Part shown: positions 8,752 to 19,049 of the stretch, piece after piece | Numbering within the stretch: position 1 is the stretch's first letter | Layout: each line of letters opens with the position of its first letter | From: Thermomicrobiales bacterium | GTDB lineage: Bacteria > Chloroflexota > Chloroflexia > Thermomicrobiales > UBA6265 | Length of the DNA: 64,000 nucleotides | Direction: 5' to 3' | Assembly (NCBI GenBank): GCA_041390825.1 | Contig: JAWKPF010000019.1 | Location: forward strand, 1-64,000 | The notes under the pieces: model-generated | The model's input: the letters and a program-made list of their open reading frames with translations, nothing else | Told to the model about the DNA's origin: nothing | Databases searched by the model: none | Made by a program: the position numbers and the translations under genes

Positions 8752-10668
8752 TTGGCCACAACTGCAACCAAACCGGCGAAGTACGACGCCAGCTCGATCC
8801 AGATTCTGGAAGGGTTGGAGGCTGTGCGAAAGCGTCCCGGCATGTATATCGGCAGCACCGATCAACGTGGGCTGCACCACCTCGTGCGTGAAATCGTCGA
8901 CAACTCGGTCGATGAAGCGCTTGCGGGCTTCTGCGACAAGATCGTCATCACACTGCACGCCGACGGTTCGGTGACCGTGGTCGACAACGGCCGTGGTATT
9001 CCGGTCGACAAGCACTCCAAGGGCAACAAGTCCGCGCTGGAAGTCATCATGACCGTCCTGCATGCCGGCGGGAAGTTCGGCGGCGGCGGATACAAGGTTT
9101 CCGGCGGTTTGCACGGTGTCGGCGCTTCTGTCGTCAACGCGTTGTCCGAGTGGTGCCGCGTCGAGGTTCGCCGCGACGGCAAGATCTACCGGCAGGTGTA
9201 CGAGCGTGGAGTTCCGCTCAACAAGGTCGAAGTTGTCGGCGCCTGCGATCCGAGCGAGCACGGCACGACCACGACCTTCATGGCCGACACCGCCATCTTC
9301 GTTCATGGTCTCGACTACAGCTACGAGTTCCTGGCTCAATGGTTCCGGGAGATGGCCTACCTGACACGCGGGCTCAAGATCACCCTGATCGACGAGCGAA
9401 CCGATCGGGAGACGTCGTTCTACTTCGAAGGCGGCATCATCTCGTTTGTACGGCATCTCAACCGCAATCGCACGGCGCTGCACGACAAGCCGTTCTACGT
9501 TCAGCGTGAGACCCCGGCCGGTATGGTCGAGGTGGCGTTGCAGTACAACGACACGTACGGCGAGTCGACGCACACTTTCGCGAACAACATCAACACCGCG
9601 GACGGGGGCACCCACCTTTCTGGTTTCAAGTCTGCCCTCACCCGCACGATCAATGACTACGCCAAGCGCAACGGTTTCCTGAAAGGCGACGAGTCCCTTT
9701 CCGGGGATGATGTGCGCGAGGGATTGACTGCGATCGTTTCAGTGAAGCTGGAGGATCCGCAGTTCGAGGGCCAGACCAAGGGCAAACTTGGCAACGCCGA
9801 AATGGCGGGCGCCGTGCAAACGGTCGTGAACGACGGTTTGGGAGCCTTCCTGGAGGAGAATCCCCAGATCGCCCGCCGAGTGATCGAGAAGTGTCTCACC
9901 GCTTCCCGTGCGCGTGAAGCCGCGCGCAAGGCGCGCGAACTGGTCCAGCGCAAGGGTGGACTCGACAGCTTCAGCCTGCCGGGCAAGCTGGCCGACTGCT
10001 CAGAGCGCGATCCCGAGAACGCTGAGCTCTACATCGTCGAAGGTGACTCCGCCGGTGGTTCGGCCAAGCAGGGCCGCGATCGCCGCTTCCAGGCGATTCT
10101 GCCGCTCCGTGGCAAGATCCTGAACGTGGAGAAGGCGCGTCTGGACAAGATTCTCCAGAACAACGAAATCCGCACCATGATTACCGCGCTTGGCACGTCG
10201 GTTGGCGAGCAATTCGATATCAGCAAGCTGCGCTACCACCGCATCATCATCATGACCGACGCAGATGTCGACGGTTCGCACATCCGCACGCTGTTGCTCA
10301 CGTTCTTCTATCGCCATCTCGAGCAGGTGATCCACGACGGCTATCTCTACATAGCGCAACCGCCGCTCTATCGCGTAAAGGCCGGGAAGAACGAAGCCTG
10401 GGTCTACAACGAAGCAGAGCGCGAGGCCAAGATGGCTGAGTTTGGCGAACGGGCAGAAGTCCAGCGTTACAAGGGTTTGGGGGAAATGAACCCCGATCAG
10501 CTTTGGGAAACCACGATGGACCCGGGAAAGCGCACGCTGGTGAAAGTGACGGTAGATGATGCCGTGGCCGCGGATGAGACATTCGACATGCTCATGGGCA
10601 CTGCTGTCCCGCCGCGCAAGAAGTTCATCCAGACCCACGCACGTGACGTTGTGAATCTCGACGTTTAG
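8752..10668 (+). CDS. gyrB: DNA gyrase subunit B
   Basis: A 638-residue type IIA topoisomerase ATPase subunit that, with GyrA, introduces negative supercoils. The GHKL ATPase motifs are visible: EIVDNSVDEALAG near residue 47, DNGRGIP near 83 and GGLHGVGASVVNALS near 120. The TOPRIM domain has EGDSAGGSAKQGRD near 425 and DADVDGSHIRTLLL near 503. The length is that of the compact GyrB lacking the proteobacterial insertion. ParE is possible in principle, but no second copy is present here for comparison. The TTG start at 8752 is supported by AAGGAG nine bases upstream. A strong intrinsic terminator follows 22 nt after the stop. Confidence 0.93.
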   Translation: MATTATKPAKYDASSIQILEGLEAVRKRPGMYIGSTDQRGLHHLVREIVDNSVDEALAGFCDKIVITLHADGSVTVVDNGRGIPVDKHSKGNKSALEVIMTVLHAGGKFGGGGYKVSGGLHGVGASVVNALSEWCRVEVRRDGKIYRQVYERGVPLNKVEVVGACDPSEHGTTTTFMADTAIFVHGLDYSYEFLAQWFREMAYLTRGLKITLIDERTDRETSFYFEGGIISFVRHLNRNRTALHDKPFYVQRETPAGMVEVALQYNDTYGESTHTFANNINTADGGTHLSGFKSALTRTINDYAKRNGFLKGDESLSGDDVREGLTAIVSVKLEDPQFEGQTKGKLGNAEMAGAVQTVVNDGLGAFLEENPQIARRVIEKCLTASRAREAARKARELVQRKGGLDSFSLPGKLADCSERDPENAELYIVEGDSAGGSAKQGRDRRFQAILPLRGKILNVEKARLDKILQNNEIRTMITALGTSVGEQFDISKLRYHRIIIMTDADVDGSHIRTLLLTFFYRHLEQVIHDGYLYIAQPPLYRVKAGKNEAWVYNEAEREAKMAEFGERAEVQRYKGLGEMNPDQLWETTMDPGKRTLVKVTVDDAVAADETFDMLMGTAVPPRKKFIQTHARDVVNLDV

Positions 10669-10690
10669 TCGTTGACATTCGCTGCATCGG

Positions 10691-10724
10691 AACGCGCCGC
10701 TCGATTCGAGTGGCGCGTTTTCTT
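10691..10724 (+). terminator. Intrinsic terminator of gyrB
   Basis: A 13-bp stem with one G-U pair (AACGCGCCGCTCG with CGAGTGGCGCGTT) closes an ATT loop and runs into TTCTT. It lies directly after the gyrB stop and is oriented for the plus strand. Confidence 0.9.
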
Positions 10725-10832
10725 GCCCGGAATATTGCCTACCCCAGATCGGGGTTAGCGGCGACTATGCCCCTCTCCGATATCGATCGGAGATGCCCAC
10801 AGAATCGAATGTTCGTCGGCCGCGTCAACGAC

Positions 10833-10867
10833 AGAAGGCTCCCTCCTGCATTCGGAGAGAGCCTTCT
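10833..10867 (-). terminator. Terminator downstream of hup
   Basis: AGAAGGCTC at 10833-10841 pairs with GAGCCTTCT at 10859-10867, with an inner CTCC/GGAG extension. It lies 38 nt beyond the hup stop on the minus strand and ends in TTCTGTCGTT. It could also stop read-through from gyrB. Confidence 0.75.
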
Positions 10868-10905
10868 CAGGCGCCTGTTCCGGGAACGATCCCCGGCCGG
10901 TGCGA

Positions 10906-11178
10906 CTATTGAATGGCGCGTTTGAGGCTTGCGCCGGCCTTGAAGGTCGGGCTCTTCTTTGGGGCGATCTTGATCGTGTCGCCCGTCTGAGGGTTGCGAC
11001 CCTCGCGGCCCGGTCGCTCGACGACCCGGAAGGTGCCAAACCCGCTGATGGCGACCTCGTCACCCTTCTTCAGGGCGTCTTCGATGGCCGCGAAAATGCC
11101 GGTTGCCACCTCGTTGACCTTGGACTCGGGCATCCCGGTCGACTTGGCAACGGCTGCTACAAGTTCCTGCTTACGCAT
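10906..11178 (-). CDS. hup: HU-family DNA-binding protein
   Basis: A 90-residue histone-like protein, the standard length. It bends and compacts DNA as a dimer. The family block GFGTFRVVERPGREGRNPQTG (residues about 46-66) forms the beta-arm and includes the RNPQTG signature with the intercalating Pro. The C-terminal AGASLKRAI is also typical. ATG 11178 is chosen because GGGGAGGAACA lies directly upstream. A TTGACC-N17-GATGAT promoter sits about 100 nt upstream. The gene is monocistronic between its own promoter and terminator. Confidence 0.95.
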   Translation of the reverse strand: MRKQELVAAVAKSTGMPESKVNEVATGIFAAIEDALKKGDEVAISGFGTFRVVERPGREGRNPQTGDTIKIAPKKSPTFKAGASLKRAIQ

Positions 11179-11279
11179 TGTTCCTCCCCTGGAACTGTGA
11201 TTCATGGCGCTGTGGCCGCATCGTCCGCACGTTGTGTCGTTCTTCAGCCAGCACCTTCGGTACGTGAAAAACCCGGCCA

Positions 11280-11308
11280 ATCATCGGTCAGACGGGCGAA
11301 AAGGTCAA
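11280..11308 (-). promoter_or_regulatory. Promoter of hup
   Basis: On the minus strand TTGACC (11308-11303), a 17-nt spacer and GATGAT (11285-11280) form a sigma70-like promoter. The -35 overlaps the stop codon of the methyltransferase gene. The leader would be about 95 nt. Confidence 0.55.
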
Positions 11309-12108
11309 CTGGAATCTGGGGTTTTCGTGGAATTCGCTTGGGCGCGCCGTTGCCGGCTGGCCTCGAACAGGATCACCGAACCCGCCACACCGGCATTGAG
11401 CGACTCCAGTCCGCTTTCGAGTGGAATCGAGATCGGCGTGGGATCGAGCGCTCGCACGGAGGCCGAAAGTCCGGCGCCTTCGGCTCCCACGACCACAGCA
11501 ATTGGTCCTGTGAGCGCGCAGTTGTCATAGCTCGTGTCTGCATTGGCGTCCGCTGCGAGGAGCTCCATTCCTGCTCCAATTCGGGTTCCAAGCGCATCGA
11601 CAGTCGCCGAAACAATCGGCACCAGAAAGTGGGCCGCAGCCGCGGCTCGCACGGTCTTGGGAGACCAGGGGTCGACCGTGCCGGGCAGCACGACGACTTC
11701 GGTCACGCCTGCTCCTGCGGCCGAGCGAATCAGTGTCCCGAGGTTTCCAGGGTCCTGCACAGCATCCACGACCAGCAGGAACGGCGTGATGCCCTCGGTT
11801 GGTGTGAGTGTGGGAATCGGGAAGACGGCCAACGTCCCTTGCGAATGGACGGTGTCAGAAAGGCTTTCGAACAGCTCATCGTCGAAAACGCGAACCGTTC
11901 TACCCGCAAGTGGCTGTCCGGCGCGGACGGTTGATTCTGCGACCGCGATAAGCGTGGGCTCCGCGCCAGTGGCGATTGCGTCCTCGATGAAGCGAGGGCC
12001 CTCGACAAGAAACGCCCGCTCCTTGTGACGTCGATCGCGACGCAGGAGCGAGCGTATCTGCTTGTAGATCGGGTTCTGCCGGCTTCGAATGACCGATTCC
12101 GGCGGCAT
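11305..12108 (-). CDS. TrmH/SpoU-family RNA 2'-O-methyltransferase
   Basis: A 267-residue SPOUT methyltransferase that transfers a methyl from SAM to a ribose 2'-OH of rRNA or tRNA. An N-terminal substrate-binding domain (about residues 1-95) has the RRHKERAFLVEGPRFIEDA lead. The three SpoU motifs follow: DPGNLGTLIRSA near 125, VVVGAEGAGL near 215 and SLNAGVAGSVILFEA near 240. The exact RNA target is not readable. ATG 12108 starts 14 nt after the rplT stop with no clear Shine-Dalgarno, so coupling to rplT translation is likely. Close genes of this type often sit next to the L20/L35 genes. Confidence 0.85.
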   Translation of the reverse strand: MPPESVIRSRQNPIYKQIRSLLRRDRRHKERAFLVEGPRFIEDAIATGAEPTLIAVAESTVRAGQPLAGRTVRVFDDELFESLSDTVHSQGTLAVFPIPTLTPTEGITPFLLVVDAVQDPGNLGTLIRSAAGAGVTEVVVLPGTVDPWSPKTVRAAAAAHFLVPIVSATVDALGTRIGAGMELLAADANADTSYDNCALTGPIAVVVGAEGAGLSASVRALDPTPISIPLESGLESLNAGVAGSVILFEASRQRRAQANSTKTPDSS

Positions 12109-12121
12109 CGACGCGTGCGTG

Positions 12122-12487
12122 CTAGGCGGTCTTGCCGGCGTTCTGCTTGGCAACCTCGGCGATGGCAGCGAATGCGGCGGCGTCGTGCACCGCCAGGTCG
12201 GCCAACATCTTGCGGTCGATGGCGACATTGCCCACGCGCAGCCCTTCGATCAGGCGAGAGTAGGTGATGCCATTCAGCCGCGAGGCAGCGTTGATGCGGG
12301 TAATCCACAGCCGGCGGAAATCGCGCTTGCGGTTTCGGCGGTCGCGGTACGCATACATGAGCGAACGCATCATGGATTCATGCGCGCGCTTGTACAGTCG
12401 ATTGTTGGTTGCGCGGTGACCCTTCACCTGCGCGAGGACCTTCTTGTGCCGCCGGTGCGCGGCCACGCCTCGCTTGACTCGTGCCAT
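12122..12487 (-). CDS. rplT: 50S ribosomal protein L20
   Basis: A 121-residue L20, full length. The basic N-terminal extension (MARVKRGVAAHRRHKKVL) threads into 23S rRNA. The RDFRRLWITRINAA block and the NRKMLADLAV-like C-terminal helix are present as DRKMLADLAV. In many bacteria L20 represses the infC-rpmI-rplT messenger. Here it is the third gene of that operon, 34 nt after rpmI. Confidence 0.97.
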   Translation of the reverse strand: MARVKRGVAAHRRHKKVLAQVKGHRATNNRLYKRAHESMMRSLMYAYRDRRNRKRDFRRLWITRINAASRLNGITYSRLIEGLRVGNVAIDRKMLADLAVHDAAAFAAIAEVAKQNAGKTA

Positions 12488-12521
12488 CTACTGACTCCGT
12501 ACCCTCTCGGTGTCCCGCGGC

Positions 12522-12728
12522 CTAGCTGCCGTACGGGAGCATGCGCTTGATGCGCTTCACGTTCGTTTCGCTAACTTCGATCGTGCGGTCGAACTCCCGC
12601 TTGACACGCGCCGACTTGCGGCGACGGAAGTGGGACTTCATGCCCTTGGCTGAGCGGATCTGCCCGGTGGCCGTGAACGTGAACCGCCGCTTGGCGCCTT
12701 TATGCGTTTTCAGCTTTTGCTTCGCCAC
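12522..12728 (-). CDS. rpmI: 50S ribosomal protein L35
   Basis: A 68-residue L35 with the usual Lys/Arg-rich start (MAKQKLKTHKGAKRRF) and C-terminal VKRIKRMLPYG. Its ATG at 12728 lies inside the 3' end of infC (29-nt overlap), so its translation is probably coupled to infC. Standard size. Confidence 0.97.
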   Translation of the reverse strand: MAKQKLKTHKGAKRRFTFTATGQIRSAKGMKSHFRRRKSARVKREFDRTIEVSETNVKRIKRMLPYGS

Positions 12729-13272
12729 GACTAGTACTGCCTTCCTTTTCCAGTTTCTGCTTGAGGGGAGCGAGAATCATCGTCATCGTTCGCCCCTCGA
12801 TTTTCGGCGCCTGCTCGATCGTGCCGTGCTGACGCAGCAATTCGCCAAGTTGGTCGAGTAGCCCCCTGCCGATTTCCGGATGCGCCATTTCGCGTCCCCG
12901 GAAGAGCACCGAAACCTTGACCTTGTCGCCGGCGTCGAGAAACTTCGCGGCTTGCCGACCCTTCGTTTCGAGATCGTGATCGTCGATCTTGGGACGGATG
13001 CGAACTTCCTTGAGCTCGACGACGGTCTGGTTCTTGCGTGACTCGCGCTCCTTGCGGCTCTGCTCGTACCGATACTTTCCATAGTCCATCAGACGACAGA
13101 CGGGGGGAATCGCGTTCGGAGCCACTTCGACGAGATCGAGTCCGCGGTCTCGGGCCATCTCCAACGCTTGCATGGTTGGAACAACGCCAACCTGCTGGCC
13201 ATTCTCGTCTACCAGACGAACCTCGCGGATCCGAATCCGCTCGTTGACCCGCGTTTGAACCGGTCGTGTAAT
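12700..13272 (-). CDS. infC: Translation initiation factor IF-3 with AUU start codon
   Basis: A 190-residue IF-3, which binds the 30S subunit and rejects non-canonical start codons. The N-terminal domain has RVNERIRIREVRL and LDLVEVAPNAIPPVCRLMDYGKY. The C-terminal domain has KEVRIRPKIDDHD and FRGREMAHPE. The only start consistent with full length and a ribosome site is ATT at 13272-13270, with AGGAGG (13285-13280) seven bases upstream. No in-frame ATG, GTG or TTG occurs before Met at residue 34, which would delete the N-terminal strand. AUU starts on infC are known from E. coli, where IF-3 represses its own translation this way. The 3' end overlaps rpmI. Confidence 0.95.
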   Translation of the reverse strand: MTRPVQTRVNERIRIREVRLVDENGQQVGVVPTMQALEMARDRGLDLVEVAPNAIPPVCRLMDYGKYRYEQSRKERESRKNQTVVELKEVRIRPKIDDHDLETKGRQAAKFLDAGDKVKVSVLFRGREMAHPEIGRGLLDQLGELLRQHGTIEQAPKIEGRTMTMILAPLKQKLEKEGSTSRGEAKAENA

Positions 13273-13299
13273 TGTGGAGCCTCCTGAAACCTGAAATGT

Positions 13300-13337
13300 T
13301 CAGAAAATAACGAACGCCCGGACATCGATCCCGAGCG
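13300..13337 (-). promoter_or_regulatory. Attenuator-like hairpin in the infC leader
   Basis: On the minus strand CGCTCGGG (13337-13330) pairs with TCCGGGCG (13322-13315) through eight pairs, two of them G-U, around a 7-nt loop. A U-rich run TTCGTTATTTTC follows. It lies between the proposed promoter and the infC Shine-Dalgarno and may terminate part of the transcripts. Confidence 0.4.
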
Positions 13338-13358
13338 TGTCAGCCGCGTGACCGACCA

Positions 13359-13387
13359 ATGGTATCACGCGAGGCAAGGGGATTCAA
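13359..13387 (-). promoter_or_regulatory. Promoter of the infC-rpmI-rplT operon
   Basis: TTGAAT (13387-13382), a 17-nt spacer and TACCAT (13364-13359) on the minus strand, directly after the ribF stop. The predicted leader before the infC AUU codon is about 80 nt. Confidence 0.5.
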
Positions 13388-13388
13388 T

Positions 13389-14354
13389 TCAGAATGTGGT
13401 GCGGATTGGCGGAAATCCTGCCAGAACATGCGTCTCCCCCAGGATGCGTCGCGATCGAGCTTCGTCGATCGCCAGTTGCTCGATCATTGCATCGAGATTG
13501 GGGAATTGCTGGTCATCACGGATCTTCTCGAGCATCGCAACTTCGATCGTCTGACCATAGAGATCACCGTCGAAATCGAGCAAATGCGTTTCGATCTGGC
13601 GCACTCCGCTGTTGATCGTCGGCCGCGTGCCGACGTAGGTCATGGCCGGTCGAGCCTCAGCTTCGCCTGCGAGCACCACCAGCGAGACAAAGATGCCATC
13701 GCCCAGCTGGACCAACCCCTCGGGCGGAAAGAAGTTGGCGGTCGGGAAGCCAATTTCCCGTCCCAGATGCGCGCCGTGTATGACCTCGCCGGCAACGGAG
13801 AACGGCCGACCGAGCGATTCGGCAGCGAATCTGACATTGCCGGCTTCGATCGCGCGCCTGATCGAGGAACTGCTGATCACCTCGCTCCCATCGACCACGC
13901 GCGGCATGGCGACCGTGCGGAATCCGAGCGTGTCTCCGATCTCGGATATTCGCGCGACATCGCCGACACGATCCTTCCCCAACGCAAATCCTTCGCCGAC
14001 CCAGAGCTCGACAAGACCGGTGCGCTCTTTCATCTCGGTCAGAAAATCTTCCGGAGTGCGGGCGGCTAGCGTGCGGTCGAATTCGATCACGGCAATCTCG
14101 TCAGTGCCGAGGGCCTCGAGCAGCGTGAGCTTTCGTCCGGCGGTGCAAATACGTCCTGCAAACCGATCGGGACGAAGGACGGAGGCTGGCACAGGCTCGA
14201 ACGTGACGATGGCTGAGCTTGCGCCGAGCTCGATAGCCCGTTCGCGCGTGCGGGTGATCAGTTGCTGGTGCCCAAGATGCACGCCGTCAAAGGTTCCGAT
14301 TGTCACCACCCGGGTGGCCGGTTGCATCGCTTGAAACGAAACCTGTGCAGGCAT
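13389..14354 (-). CDS. ribF: Bifunctional riboflavin kinase / FAD synthetase
   Basis: A 321-residue enzyme that makes FMN and then FAD from riboflavin. The N-terminal nucleotidyltransferase domain has TIGTFDGVHLGHQQLI (about residues 18-33) and later ISSSSIRRAI (near 158). The C-terminal riboflavin kinase domain has PFSVAGEVIHGAHLGREIGFPTAN-type sequence (about 185-210) and the closing Asp/Glu-rich KIRDDQQFPNLDAMIEQLAID. The ATG at 14354 shares its A with the truB TGA stop (TGATG), so the two are coupled. It is the last gene of the nusA-infB cluster. Confidence 0.95.
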   Translation of the reverse strand: MPAQVSFQAMQPATRVVTIGTFDGVHLGHQQLITRTRERAIELGASSAIVTFEPVPASVLRPDRFAGRICTAGRKLTLLEALGTDEIAVIEFDRTLAARTPEDFLTEMKERTGLVELWVGEGFALGKDRVGDVARISEIGDTLGFRTVAMPRVVDGSEVISSSSIRRAIEAGNVRFAAESLGRPFSVAGEVIHGAHLGREIGFPTANFFPPEGLVQLGDGIFVSLVVLAGEAEARPAMTYVGTRPTINSGVRQIETHLLDFDGDLYGQTIEVAMLEKIRDDQQFPNLDAMIEQLAIDEARSRRILGETHVLAGFPPIRTTF

Positions 14355-15283
14355 CAATGGATTTCCTCTTGCGCGCCGAACGCGACCGGCACTACCTTGC
14401 GTGGCCGGAGCTCATACCGTTTTTCGACTATGGCGAGCTCACCGATGCCCAGCCAGTTCCCGGCAGAATCATAAACGCGAACCGAACGCGGATCGCCGAG
14501 GGCATCGATTGCCCAACGTTTTCCCTGTTCCCAGTTGCGTGACTGAAGCCGGTCGATGACGACCGCGTCCAGGCCAGCGGCGGTGGCGTCCGGAGCGAGC
14601 GCGATCCGTTCCCATTCCTCTGCCAGTGGCGCCTCAGCGAGCTCTCCCAACGTCCACGCATCGCACAGGTCGAACGAGGCCACTCGGGTACGGACCAGAT
14701 TGGAAAGGTAGGCACAGCTCCCCAAGCGCTCGCCAAGATCGCGTGCGAACGAGCGGACGTAGAACCCTTTCGAGCAATCGATATCGACGGTCAGTGTAGG
14801 TGGGTTCCATGCGACCAATGAAAGCGCGCGGATCTCGATTGGGCGTTTGGGCGGTTCGACATATTCTCCGCGCCGTGCCCGCTCATAGAGCGGAGTGCCA
14901 TCCATCTTGATGGCGGAGAAGACAGGAGGCGTCTGCTCGCCCTTTCCCAGAAACGATTCGAGCGCTTTCTGAATGGCAGTCTCGTCGCACGACGGGGGCT
15001 GGCATGTCTGAATCAGGCGCCCATCGATGTCGAGCGCATCGGTGGACACCCCGAACGTGATGTCTGCCCGGTATGCCTTGGTCGCGTCGGAGAGATACTC
15101 GAGCGCGCGCAGGGCCGAACCCACGCCGACGGGTAGCACACCGGTCGCCGCCGGGTCGAGCGTGCCCGCGTGTCCAACGGATCGCTGTCCAACGAGTCGC
15201 CTGATACGGCCCACGACATCATGGCTCGTCCAGCCCGCGGGCTTGTCGATAATGAGCAGGCCGTGGAAGCGGTCCTGTGCCAT
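14354..15283 (-). CDS. truB: tRNA pseudouridine(55) synthase
   Basis: A 309-residue TruB that isomerises U55 in the T loop of tRNAs. The N-terminus has DKPAGWTSHDVV (residues 12-23). The catalytic Asp lies in VGHAGTLDPAATG near residue 43. The YVRSFARDLG block near 178 and a C-terminal PUA-like region (about 240-309) are as expected. It sits between nrnA and ribF in the usual order, 6 nt after the nrnA stop. Confidence 0.95.
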   Translation of the reverse strand: MAQDRFHGLLIIDKPAGWTSHDVVGRIRRLVGQRSVGHAGTLDPAATGVLPVGVGSALRALEYLSDATKAYRADITFGVSTDALDIDGRLIQTCQPPSCDETAIQKALESFLGKGEQTPPVFSAIKMDGTPLYERARRGEYVEPPKRPIEIRALSLVAWNPPTLTVDIDCSKGFYVRSFARDLGERLGSCAYLSNLVRTRVASFDLCDAWTLGELAEAPLAEEWERIALAPDATAAGLDAVVIDRLQSRNWEQGKRWAIDALGDPRSVRVYDSAGNWLGIGELAIVEKRYELRPRKVVPVAFGAQEEIH

Positions 15284-15289
15284 TGCTCT

Positions 15290-16303
15290 CTAGGATGCCG
15301 CCTGCTCGGAAGCCATCTCAGCGGCCCGCCGCAAGAAGTCATCCCGTTCGGCGATCCCGCCGTTGATCTGGACACCGGCGGCCTTCGGATGACCACCGCC
15401 CCCGAACGCGGCGGCAATGGCAGCCACATCGACCGAGGGAGTCAAGGTTCGCATGCTCACCCGCCATCCGTTTTCGTTCTCGTAGAGAATGGCGGAAAGG
15501 TTCGAGCCTTCAGTTCCCGTCAGGAAGTTGACCAGATTCTCCGCTTCAGAGGCATCCGCATTGCAGTCGGCCAGAAGCTGGCGAGAGACCTCGGTCCAGA
15601 GCAGGGAGCCCTGCCACGCTACGTCCTCCAATGCTCGCGACCAGACACACACCGTCGAGGCCGACTTCAAGCGGAAGAGTGCGTCCACGATCGGTGTAAC
15701 CTTGGCCCCGGCATCGACCAAGCTGGCCGCGGTACGCATCGTGCGGGCGGTGGTGTTGTCGGTTCGCAAGCCGAGAGTATCTCCGTAGATACCGGCCAGC
15801 AGAATCTGCGCCAGCATTGCGTCGAACTCGATTCCCCAGACTTCGAGGATATCGGTCACGATTTCTGCCGCGGCCGCAGCGCGCGGTTCCACGATGTTGA
15901 CCACCCCGAACTGCGGGTTGGTCACATGATGGTCGATATTGACGATTGGAATCTCCCCATCGATGCGAGAGGGATCGTCTGAATAGAACCGTCCGAGACG
16001 GCGTTGATCGGAACAATCGACCAGGCAAAGCATGTCGAAATCCGGGAGCGGGTCTCTCCCGTAGACAACGACAGATTCGGTTCCCGGGAGAAAGGTCAAG
16101 TACTTCGGCAACTTGCCGTCACTGATGACCACAAATCCATCGCCGCCCTTGCGGCGGAGGCCCTCCAGCATTGCCAGTGCCGACGAAATCCCGTCGGCAT
16201 CGACGTTCTGGTGCGTGGGAAAGCAGACCATTCGCCCGGAGAGCAGCGTAGCGAGCGCATCGTCCGCCGCGGCATGATCGAGTTGCCAGCCGTCGGACGT
16301 CAC
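15290..16303 (-). CDS. nrnA: DHH/DHHA1 phosphoesterase, NrnA type
   Basis: A 337-residue bifunctional oligoribonuclease / 3'-phosphoadenosine-5'-phosphate phosphatase that finishes degradation of 2-5-nt RNAs. Metal-binding motifs are HQNVDADG (about residues 31-38), LVDCSD near 94, NIDHHVTN near 121 and YGDTLGLRTDN near 174. The DHHA1 domain ends with FGGGGHPKAAG near 308. Its ATG overlaps the rbfA stop (ATGA). Placement between rbfA and truB is a common Gram-positive and Chloroflexota order. Confidence 0.92.
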   Translation of the reverse strand: MTSDGWQLDHAAADDALATLLSGRMVCFPTHQNVDADGISSALAMLEGLRRKGGDGFVVISDGKLPKYLTFLPGTESVVVYGRDPLPDFDMLCLVDCSDQRRLGRFYSDDPSRIDGEIPIVNIDHHVTNPQFGVVNIVEPRAAAAAEIVTDILEVWGIEFDAMLAQILLAGIYGDTLGLRTDNTTARTMRTAASLVDAGAKVTPIVDALFRLKSASTVCVWSRALEDVAWQGSLLWTEVSRQLLADCNADASEAENLVNFLTGTEGSNLSAILYENENGWRVSMRTLTPSVDVAAIAAAFGGGGHPKAAGVQINGGIAERDDFLRRAAEMASEQAAS

Positions 16304-16683
16304 TTGACCACCTCAGCAGTGGCGACGGCGGCGCGCTGGCTCCGCTCGCGTTCCAGTTCCTTGAGCGCGGCCGCGATCTCCTGGGCATGCTCCATGGAAC
16401 GATCATCGGCGAACGCGATCTCCGGCACCTGGCGCATGCGGAGCCGTGGTTTGAGTTGACGCCGGATATAACCAGCGGCCGAGCGCAGCGCCTCCAGCGT
16501 TTCCTCACGCTCCTGTTCGGTCCCGAGCACGCTCACCATTGCGGTGGCGTTGCGCAGATCCGGGCCGATGTCGACCCGGGTGATGGTGAAGAATCCGACG
16601 CGCGGATCCTTCACATCGGTACGAATGATGTCGGTCAGCTCTTCTCTGAGCATTTCGCCGACCTGTCGAGTTCGACGCGTCAT
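16300..16683 (-). CDS. rbfA: 30S ribosome-binding factor RbfA
   Basis: A 127-residue KH-like protein that helps mature the 5' end of 16S rRNA and the 30S subunit, important in the cold. Family features are the N-terminal QVGEMLREELTDII helix, DPRVGFFTITRVDI near residue 27, and the C-terminal RMRQVPEIAFADD strand. It lies between infB and nrnA, overlapping nrnA by 4 nt. Confidence 0.94.
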   Translation of the reverse strand: MTRRTRQVGEMLREELTDIIRTDVKDPRVGFFTITRVDIGPDLRNATAMVSVLGTEQEREETLEALRSAAGYIRRQLKPRLRMRQVPEIAFADDRSMEHAQEIAAALKELERERSQRAAVATAEVVK

Positions 16684-16738
16684 GGTGCGAGCTCCTCAGC
16701 GGTCACGATGTCAGCTGGTTTCCCAGAGGAACGAGACG

Positions 16739-18640
<1,902 letters not shown>

Positions 18641-19006
18641 TTAGGCGGTCTCTCCTTTCTCATTTTCGTCCGCGGCGGGTCGGTTCACGAAGATCGATGC
18701 CGCGAACGCGCGGAGCGCGTCTTTCGTCTCCGAAGTGAGCTCTGTCTTGAGGGCGTGATCGAGGATGCTCGATTTTGTCGCGCGCGCCCAGCATGAAGGC
18801 GTATCGCAAAGGTACGCGCCCCGGCCCGGTTTGCGCCCGGTCAGGTCGACTTCCGCCTGGCCGTCGGGAGTTCGAACGATGCGAAAGAGCGCTCGCTTAT
18901 TCGTCTTGTCGCGGCACACCACGCATGTGCGCTGCGGAATATGTCGGGGTCGGGGACCTTTCGTCCCCGACTTGCCGGACGTTGTTGTTGAGGTCGATGC
19001 TGGCAT
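18641..19006 (-). CDS. ylxR: YlxR-family RNA-binding protein (DUF448)
   Basis: A 121-residue protein whose core matches YlxR: QRTCVVCRDKTNKRALFRIV (residues about 25-44), then LTGRKPGRGAYLCDTPSCW (about 54-72). The family binds RNA and, in B. subtilis and others, influences RNase P or transcription. Its mechanism is not settled. The N-terminal 20 residues are Ser/Thr-rich and not conserved. ATG 19006 is chosen for AAGGAAGG just upstream. It lies between nusA and infB as usual. Confidence 0.88.
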   Translation of the reverse strand: MPASTSTTTSGKSGTKGPRPRHIPQRTCVVCRDKTNKRALFRIVRTPDGQAEVDLTGRKPGRGAYLCDTPSCWARATKSSILDHALKTELTSETKDALRAFAASIFVNRPAADENEKGETA

Positions 19007-19049
19007 GGAGCCGCCTTCCTTGCCTGCCGTCGAAGCGTGAAATGGTGCG

